NCBI GenBank assembly: GCA_038239195.1
Contig: JBBSEZ010000391.1
Span: forward strand, 1 to 9,493
DNA length: 9,493 nucleotides
Direction: 5' to 3'
Source of the DNA: JBBSEZ01 sp038239195
GTDB taxonomy: Bacteria > Planctomycetota > Planctomycetia > Gemmatales > Gemmataceae
This document shows, one piece after another, positions 5,319 through 9,493 of the stretch. The notes beneath the pieces were generated by a model. The model was not told the DNA's origin. It searched no databases and worked only from the letters and a program-made list of their open reading frames with translations. The first letter of the stretch is position 1; the number at the start of each line of letters is the position of its first letter. The position numbers and the translations under genes were made by a program.

Positions 5319-7694
5319 ATGCCGCACCGCCTCGCGATTGCACTCGGCCTCTTGCTTGCGTTTCGCGCCCCCCTCCACGCGGGCCCGCCCGTCGCCTCCT
5401 ACGTATTCCCCGCCGGCGCGCAGCGCGGGCAGACGGTGAAGGTGCGCGTCGGCGGGCTGTTCCTGCACAATGCTTGCAACTGGGAGCTGCTCGGCCCCGG
5501 CGTCAGCGCGAGCAAGCAGCTGAAGCGCGCCCCCACGCTCTGGTTCGAGGGCCCGCTGCTGCCCCTGCCCGACTCGCAGCGGCAGGAGGACTATCCGCAA
5601 GACATGGAAGGCGAGGTGACCGTCCGCGCCGACGCCACTCCGGGCCTGCGCCGCGCTCGCCTGTGGACGTCGGAAGGCGCGTCCTCGGGGCTGGGCTTCA
5701 TGGTCGGCGAGCTCCCCGAGATCGTCGAGAACGAGGTGGACGGCCCGCCCCGGGCGGTGGACGTCAAGCTCCCCGTGACGATCAACGGCCGAATCTTCCC
5801 TCGCGAGAACGTCGATGCCTGGGCCGTGGCGCTCCGCAAGGGCCAGACGATCTCGGCGGAGGTCCACGCCGCCCGCCTCGGCTCGCCGCTCGACTCGCGC
5901 CTCGAAGTCCGCGGGCCCGATGGCCGGCTCCTCGCCGAGAACGACGATCGTTTCGGCACCGACTCGCTGCTGCACTTCACCGCCCCGGCGGATGGCAAAT
6001 ATCAGGTGCGCATCCACGACACCGACCGGCGCGGCGGGCCGAACTACGTGTATCGCCTCACCCTGACCGCCGGCCCCTACGTCGAGCGCGCGTTTCCGCT
6101 GGGGGCGCGGCGCGGCACCAAGGGGCGCTTCCACCTCAGCGGGCCCGGCACGCCCCGCGAGCCCGTCGAGGTGGCCCTGCCCGCGACGGCGGGCGCTCAT
6201 CTGCAGCGATTCCCGATCGGCGCCGACCGCTCCAACGCGGTCTTGCTCGACCTCGACGACCTGCCTGAGCACCTCAACGCCGAGCCGAAAGGGCCGGCGG
6301 AGGCATCGCTCGTGACCGCCCCGGCCATGCTCAATGGCCGCATCGCCACGCCCGGCGACGGCGATTGCTGGAAGTTCGGCGCCAGGCGCGGCGAGGTGCT
6401 GGTACTGGACTTGCGGGCGCGCTCGCTCGGCTCGCCGCTCCTGGGCGTGCTCGAGGTTTCCGACGCCGCGGGCAAGGTGGTCGCGCGGGCGGAGGCCGCG
6501 GGCACTCAACTCGACCCAACGCTGACCTTCACGGCGCCCGCCGAGGGCACGTACTGCGTCGCCGTCCGGGACCGCTTCCGCACGCGCGGCGGGCCCGCGT
6601 TCGCCTACCGGCTGCGCCTGGCGCCGCCCGCGCCCGGCTTCCGGCTGCACTTTGCCCAGGATGCGCTGACGCTGCCCCGGCTCGCCGACCAGCCCAAAAA
6701 CGCCAAGGCGAAAAAGCCCGCCCCGCGCGGACAAGTTCGCCTCCGCGTGACGGCCCAGCGCGAGGGCGGCTTCAACGGGGCGATTCGCCTCACCATCGAG
6801 GGATTGCCTAAGGGCGTCGAGGTTGCCCCGCTCATTTTGGCCCCCGGGCAGGCAGCGGTCGATCTGACGTTCACCGCCGCGCCCGACGCCCCGATCAGGG
6901 CCGTGCGGGTGACCATTCGCGGCACGGCGCTCGTCGCCGGTCGCGAGGTCGCCCAGACGGCGACGCTGCCGGCCGCGCCGGGGGTGGCCGCGACAGACAG
7001 CGCCCTGCTCGCCGTGGCCCTGGTGGCGCCGTTCAAGGTGGTGGGCAGTTACGACCTGAGGCTGGCGCCGCGCGGCTCGCGCTTCCGCAAGAAGTACAAA
7101 ATCGACCGTGGCGGCTTCACCGGCCCACTGGAAGTGCGCCTCGCCGACCGGCAGGCGCGTCACCTGCAAGGGGTGACGGGGCCCGTGCTGACCGTCCCGG
7201 CCGGCGCCAGCGAGCTCGAGTACCCGGTGGACCTGCCGCCGTGGATGGAGACGGGCCGCACCTCGCGCGCCTGCATCATGCTCGTCGGCACCATCAAGGA
7301 AGGCGGCGTCGAGCACGTGGTCAGCGCCACCTCGACGGAGCAGAAGGACCAGATGATCGCCGTGGTCGAGACGGGCCGCCTCGGCCTGGAGGCGGGCGCG
7401 ACCTCGCTGAGCGCGAAGCCGGGCGCGTCGGTGCGGCTAGCGGTGACCGTGCGCCGCAGCAAGGGGCTCGTCGGGCCGGTGAAGGTGGAGCTGGTGCAGT
7501 CGGGGCACGTCCGCGGCCTCCGCGCCGAGCCGATCGTGGTGCCGGCCGACCGGAGCGAGGGGTCGCTGACGCTGCGCTTCGGGCCTGGGCCGCTGGGGCC
7601 GTTCAACGCCCCGCTGATCGTGCGGGCGACGCTGGTCGAGGCGAGCGGGCCGGTGGTGGCGGAGGTGAAGGTGGAAGTCGTCGCGGACGAGTGA
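5319..7694 (+). CDS. Exported protein with two PPC-like domains, 791 aa
   Basis: The N-terminus (MPHRLAIALGLLLAFRAPLHA, then GPP) is a typical signal peptide with cleavage after A21, so the protein is probably periplasmic or at the cell surface. CGGAG lies eight bases before the ATG. Residues about 25-130 form a beta-rich domain. About 150-250 and 333-437 are two related domains, each with N-GRI at the start, a D-x-W or D-C-W turn, a LGSPL segment and a closing FTAPA-x-G-x-Y followed by R-GGP-x-YRL. This is the pattern of bacterial pre-peptidase C-terminal (PPC) domains, which are common in tandem in planctomycete exported proteins. Residues about 470-550 and 690-790 look like immunoglobulin-like beta domains. 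No catalytic motif is visible, so a binding or structural role is more likely than a peptidase. The gene follows the SNF2 gene by 40 bases and precedes the membrane-protein gene closely, suggesting one transcript. Confidence 0.9.
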   Translation: MPHRLAIALGLLLAFRAPLHAGPPVASYVFPAGAQRGQTVKVRVGGLFLHNACNWELLGPGVSASKQLKRAPTLWFEGPLLPLPDSQRQEDYPQDMEGEVTVRADATPGLRRARLWTSEGASSGLGFMVGELPEIVENEVDGPPRAVDVKLPVTINGRIFPRENVDAWAVALRKGQTISAEVHAARLGSPLDSRLEVRGPDGRLLAENDDRFGTDSLLHFTAPADGKYQVRIHDTDRRGGPNYVYRLTLTAGPYVERAFPLGARRGTKGRFHLSGPGTPREPVEVALPATAGAHLQRFPIGADRSNAVLLDLDDLPEHLNAEPKGPAEASLVTAPAMLNGRIATPGDGDCWKFGARRGEVLVLDLRARSLGSPLLGVLEVSDAAGKVVARAEAAGTQLDPTLTFTAPAEGTYCVAVRDRFRTRGGPAFAYRLRLAPPAPGFRLHFAQDALTLPRLADQPKNAKAKKPAPRGQVRLRVTAQREGGFNGAIRLTIEGLPKGVEVAPLILAPGQAAVDLTFTAAPDAPIRAVRVTIRGTALVAGREVAQTATLPAAPGVAATDSALLAVALVAPFKVVGSYDLRLAPRGSRFRKKYKIDRGGFTGPLEVRLADRQARHLQGVTGPVLTVPAGASELEYPVDLPPWMETGRTSRACIMLVGTIKEGGVEHVVSATSTEQKDQMIAVVETGRLGLEAGATSLSAKPGASVRLAVTVRRSKGLVGPVKVELVQSGHVRGLRAEPIVVPADRSEGSLTLRFGPGPLGPFNAPLIVRATLVEASGPVVAEVKVEVVADE

Positions 7695-7714
7695 GGCGCG
7701 TCGGGGCCCTCTCC

Positions 7715-8203
7715 ATGAACGACCTGCTGGACAATCGCCTGTTTGCGATGCGCATCGTCCACGGCGCTCTTTGCGTGGCCGTCGCCACGTTCGCGGGTGT
7801 CGCCTTCGCGCTCGGCCCCGCCGCTCTGGCGGGAGGGCCGGCGCCGCCGCTGATCCTGCTCACCTACCTTGGCGCGGGCCTCGCAGTGGTGAACGTGCTG
7901 ATGGCCTGGTTCATTCCCGTCCCGATGGCGACGGCCTGGCGCAAGCGCGTCCGGGGAAGGCTGGGCACGCCGGAGGCCAGGGTGGAGGCCTTCGCGGCGT
8001 ACTTCCCGCTCCTGCTGGTCCGGGCGGCCCTGCTGGAAGGCGCGGCGTTCGCCCAACTCGTGTTCTACCTGCTGGAGGGCCAGCCGCTGAGCCTGGGACT
8101 GGCGCTGGGGCTGCTGGTGTTCTTGCTGCTGCTGTTCCCGACGCGGAGCGGGGTGGAGGAGTGGGCGGCGAAGCAGGAGGAGCTGGCGCGGCAGGAGAGG
8201 TGA
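7715..8203 (+). CDS. Four-helix membrane protein, 162 aa
   Basis: Four hydrophobic segments are visible at about 14-34, 46-67, 97-120 and 124-142. A basic loop (RKRVRGR, 76-82) lies between helices 2 and 3, and the tail (144-162) is charged and probably cytoplasmic. Helix 3 carries VRAALLEGAAF (102-112) with R103 and E108 inside the membrane segment, a pattern I associate with small uncharacterised membrane proteins of planctomycetes and relatives. Function is unknown. The ATG at 7715 has no good ribosome site. An in-frame GTG at 7691 overlaps the stop of the upstream gene as GTGA and would add eight residues, so translational coupling is possible. The gene ends just before a hairpin terminator shared with the converging minus-strand genes. 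Confidence 0.82.
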   Translation: MNDLLDNRLFAMRIVHGALCVAVATFAGVAFALGPAALAGGPAPPLILLTYLGAGLAVVNVLMAWFIPVPMATAWRKRVRGRLGTPEARVEAFAAYFPLLLVRAALLEGAAFAQLVFYLLEGQPLSLGLALGLLVFLLLLFPTRSGVEEWAAKQEELARQER

Positions 8204-8205
8204 CG

Positions 8206-8240
8206 AAAAAAGGGCGCCCGGCGAAGATCGCGGGGCGCCC
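8206..8240 (-). terminator. Intrinsic terminator of the minus-strand unit
   Basis: The arms GGGCGCCC (8212-8219) and GGGCGCCC (8233-8240) pair over 8 bp. After one G-G mismatch they continue as GCGA/TCGC around the loop AGA. On the minus strand the hairpin is followed by six T (A-run at 8206-8211), a textbook intrinsic terminator about 35 bases after the stop of the 8275-8670 gene. On the plus strand the same hairpin follows the membrane-protein stop but lacks a T-run, so it may act only weakly in that direction. Confidence 0.88.
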
Positions 8241-8274
8241 GGGAGAGGTGAGAGTGGGCGGAGCGGGGGACCGC

Positions 8275-8670
8275 TCAGTCGTCCTTCGACTTCTTCTTTT
8301 TCTCGGTCTCGGTTTCGGTCGGCTCCTTCTTCTTCCGCTTCTTGAACGCGCCGTGCTTGATCTCGGTGACCTTGCCGTCTTCGACCTCGAGGATGACGAA
8401 GGTGCCCTTCTTGTTCTCCTCGAGGGTCGCCTTGAGGGCCTTCATCGAGGAGTCCTCGAACTCGTCCTTGCCCTTGATCTTGCTGTGCTTGACCTTCTTG
8501 GCGAGGTCGAAGGTCTTCTCCGTGCCCTTGCCCTTCTTGCCCTTCTCGCGCACGGTGACCGTGATCTTGTCGTCTTCGATCTTGTTGAGCATGCCCCGGA
8601 CCGTTTCGGCCAGAGCAATGCTACCCGCCAAGAGCAGGACGATCCCCGTGGCAACCAACTTCTTCAACAT
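8275..8670 (-). CDS. Small exported lysine-rich protein, 131 aa (paralogue of 9038-9400)
   Basis: The protein begins MLKKL, has a hydrophobic core and an ALA|E site, so a signal peptide of 21 residues is expected. The mature part starts with a short beta-rich segment (GMLNKIEDDKITVTV, 26-40). It then becomes strongly charged and ends in alternating lysine and acidic runs (about 108-131), probably disordered. AAGGAG (8677-8682 read on the minus strand) lies six bases before the ATG; longer in-frame starts upstream lack such a site. It resembles the neighbouring gene at the signal peptide, in the G-x-L-x-x-I opening of the mature part and in overall composition. The opening resembles small DUF5666-like beta-barrel proteins, but this is only a likeness. 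Binding of polyanions, cell-wall material or metal is conceivable and unproven. Confidence 0.85.
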   Translation of the reverse strand: MLKKLVATGIVLLLAGSIALAETVRGMLNKIEDDKITVTVREKGKKGKGTEKTFDLAKKVKHSKIKGKDEFEDSSMKALKATLEENKKGTFVILEVEDGKVTEIKHGAFKKRKKKEPTETETEKKKKSKDD

Positions 8671-8752
8671 GCGATGCTCCTTGAGGCTCTTCAACGTAGC
8701 GTCCCGGCCTGCTGCCGGTTGACCCTTGCCCCCCTCGCCGACCTCGGAGCGC
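8671..8752 (-). promoter_or_regulatory. Upstream block conserved between the two paralogues (copy at 8275-8670 gene)
   Basis: Bases 8701-8752 align with 9439-9488: 43 of 50 aligned bases match, with one 2-base gap. The block includes the hairpin CCGGC-CTGCT-GCCGG (8704-8718); its counterpart at 9442-9456 keeps both arms exactly and changes only two loop bases. The ribosome-site region (8671-8682) is also alike. It ends about 30 bases before the ATG, where a 5' leader or promoter would lie. It may be a shared regulatory site or simply a remnant of the duplication. Confidence 0.6.
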
Positions 8753-9037
8753 GGGGGGCGCAGGCGAAAGTCTCTGGGGCGCAGCGTCGCCCAAACTGCG
8801 CGAATCGGGTGGGGAAACGAGCCCCGCACCGTCCTGCGCCAGAGGCGGCCTTGCCCTCGCTGAGTTCTGCTTGAACGAAGTTCTAAACCAGATGCTAGGC
8901 ATAAAGTATCGCGCCGGCCATAACATTCTGGAGATAACCGGAAAGAGGGGAACGGAGGAGGGCCCTCCGTTCGACCATCGCCGCCCCAATAAAGAAGGGG
9001 CGGCGTTCAACGCACGGCCCGGCAGCAAGGAAGCGAA
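8753..9037. other. Intergenic region between the two paralogues
   Basis: No gene is supported here. On the minus strand, going away from the 9038 stop, there are two hairpins. The first is CCGCCCC/GGGGCGG at 8981-9003. The second is AACGGAGG/CCTCCGTT at 8951-8971, followed by CCCCTCTTT. They may end the upstream gene, though the T-run is poor. Next, about 8880-8950 is clearly less GC-rich than its surroundings and is the likeliest place for a promoter of the 8275-8670 gene, though I cannot pick convincing boxes. Around 8772-8855 there are imperfect inverted segments (CTCTGG-GGCGCAG with CTGCGCCAGAG). Confidence 0.4.
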
Positions 9038-9400
9038 TTACTCGGCGTCCGCCTTCTTCTTCCCCTTGCGGCCAGCGATCTTGATGCTGGTGATGACTTC
9101 ATCCTTCCCTTCGCCCTTGGTCGTGATCTTGACCCGGACGCCCTTCTTGCCGGCCTTCGACTCGAGGTGCGTGGTGAGCGAGTCCGCGGACGCATCGACG
9201 CGGTCGCCCTTCTTGCCGACCTTCCCCTCGAACGTCGTGGTGCTCGAATAGTTGAGGACCTTCTCCGTGTCCTCGCCCTTGACCTTGATCTTGACGGTCT
9301 TCTTGTCGATGCTCGTGAGCACGCCTTCGTACTCGGCGGCGAGAACGATCCCGGACAGGAAGGCCAGGGCGAGGCCCGCGGCGGCAAACTTCTTCAACAT
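9038..9400 (-). CDS. Small exported lysine-rich protein, 120 aa (paralogue of 8275-8670)
   Basis: The protein begins MLKKF with a hydrophobic core and a LAA|E site, giving a signal peptide of about 22 residues. The mature part opens with YEGVLTSIDKKTVKIKVKG, a beta-hairpin-like pattern seen in small DUF5666-like proteins. It continues with VGKKGDRV and AGKKGVRV (two similar turns) and ends in a basic GRKGKKKADAE tail. GAGGAG lies six bases before the ATG at 9400; the frame is open 12 codons further upstream but without a comparable ribosome site. It is transcribed toward its paralogue, with a 367-base gap between them. The two proteins are alike at the signal peptide and the opening motif and diverge afterwards, so this is an old or fast-evolving duplication. 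Function is unknown. Confidence 0.87.
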   Translation of the reverse strand: MLKKFAAAGLALAFLSGIVLAAEYEGVLTSIDKKTVKIKVKGEDTEKVLNYSSTTTFEGKVGKKGDRVDASADSLTTHLESKAGKKGVRVKITTKGEGKDEVITSIKIAGRKGKKKADAE

Positions 9401-9493
9401 GGGATGCTCCTCGAGGCCTCCGTCGATCCTGTGCAAACGTCCCGGCCCACTGCCGGTTCGTCGTTGCCCCCCGCCGACCTCGAAGCGCAGGGG
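9401..9493 (-). promoter_or_regulatory. Upstream block conserved between the two paralogues (copy at 9038-9400 gene)
   Basis: This is the counterpart of 8671-8752. It keeps the hairpin CCGGC-CCACT-GCCGG at 9442-9456, the C-rich run at 9467-9472 and GCCGACCTCG at 9473-9482. The distance from hairpin to ATG is about 41 bases here against 33 in the other copy. The window ends before any promoter can be judged. Confidence 0.55.

Noticed and set aside
1577..5320. A 1247-codon open frame antisense to the SNF2 gene
   Set aside because: It mirrors the GC-biased codon use of the SNF2 gene, shows no recognisable domain and is composed of repetitive R/A/G/E/L-rich sequence. The sense frame has all SNF2 motifs.
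1807..5439. A 1210-codon plus-strand frame overlapping the SNF2 gene
   Set aside because: It is arginine/proline-rich shadow translation of the same DNA in another frame, with no domain.
5244..7316. A 690-codon open frame antisense to the PPC-domain gene
   Set aside because: It is a shadow of the sense gene, which has a signal peptide and two PPC-like domains.
5319..7694. Annotation of the PPC protein as a peptidase
   Set aside because: PPC domains accompany peptidases but no protease catalytic motif is visible in the 791 residues.

Overview
The window is GC-rich bacterial DNA. Secreted proteins with tandem PPC-like domains, small lysine-rich exported proteins and a SWIM-SNF2 ATPase fit a planctomycete, probably of the Gemmata group. 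That assignment is inferred from family resemblance and base composition; no rRNA or marker gene is present.

Left part (1 to about 1840): two small genes converge tail to tail and overlap by 10 bases. The plus-strand gene (338-901) encodes an unrecognised 187-residue protein. The minus-strand gene (892-1461) encodes a 189-residue protein with a PD-(D/E)XK-nuclease-like core. Two copies of a direct repeat of about 213 bases (1-213 and 1625-1837) flank this pair and align without a single gap. Each copy keeps the same short hairpins, and differences cluster in segments that look like paired stems. In copy 2 a 28/29-bp hairpin (1589-1673) overlaps the 5' part of the repeat. This repeat, which I cannot assign to a known family, is the most interesting feature of the window and looks more like a structured RNA or structured mobile element than a protein gene. 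Both copies lie about 125-155 bases before a plus-strand gene, in the same orientation.

Centre (1994 to 8203): three plus-strand genes are closely spaced and probably co-transcribed. They encode a full-length 1094-residue SWIM zinc-finger/SNF2 ATPase, a 791-residue exported protein with two PPC-like domains, and a four-helix membrane protein of 162 residues. The first gap is 40 bases. The second is 20 bases, or a 4-base GTGA overlap if an upstream GTG start is used.

Right part (8204 to 9493): a strong hairpin with a T-run on the minus strand ends the converging minus-strand unit. That unit holds two tandem paralogous genes (9400 to 9038, then 8670 to 8275) for small exported lysine-rich proteins. 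Their upstream regions share a block (43 of 50 aligned bases) containing a conserved small hairpin, which suggests shared regulation after duplication. I saw no tRNA, rRNA, CRISPR array or transposase gene.
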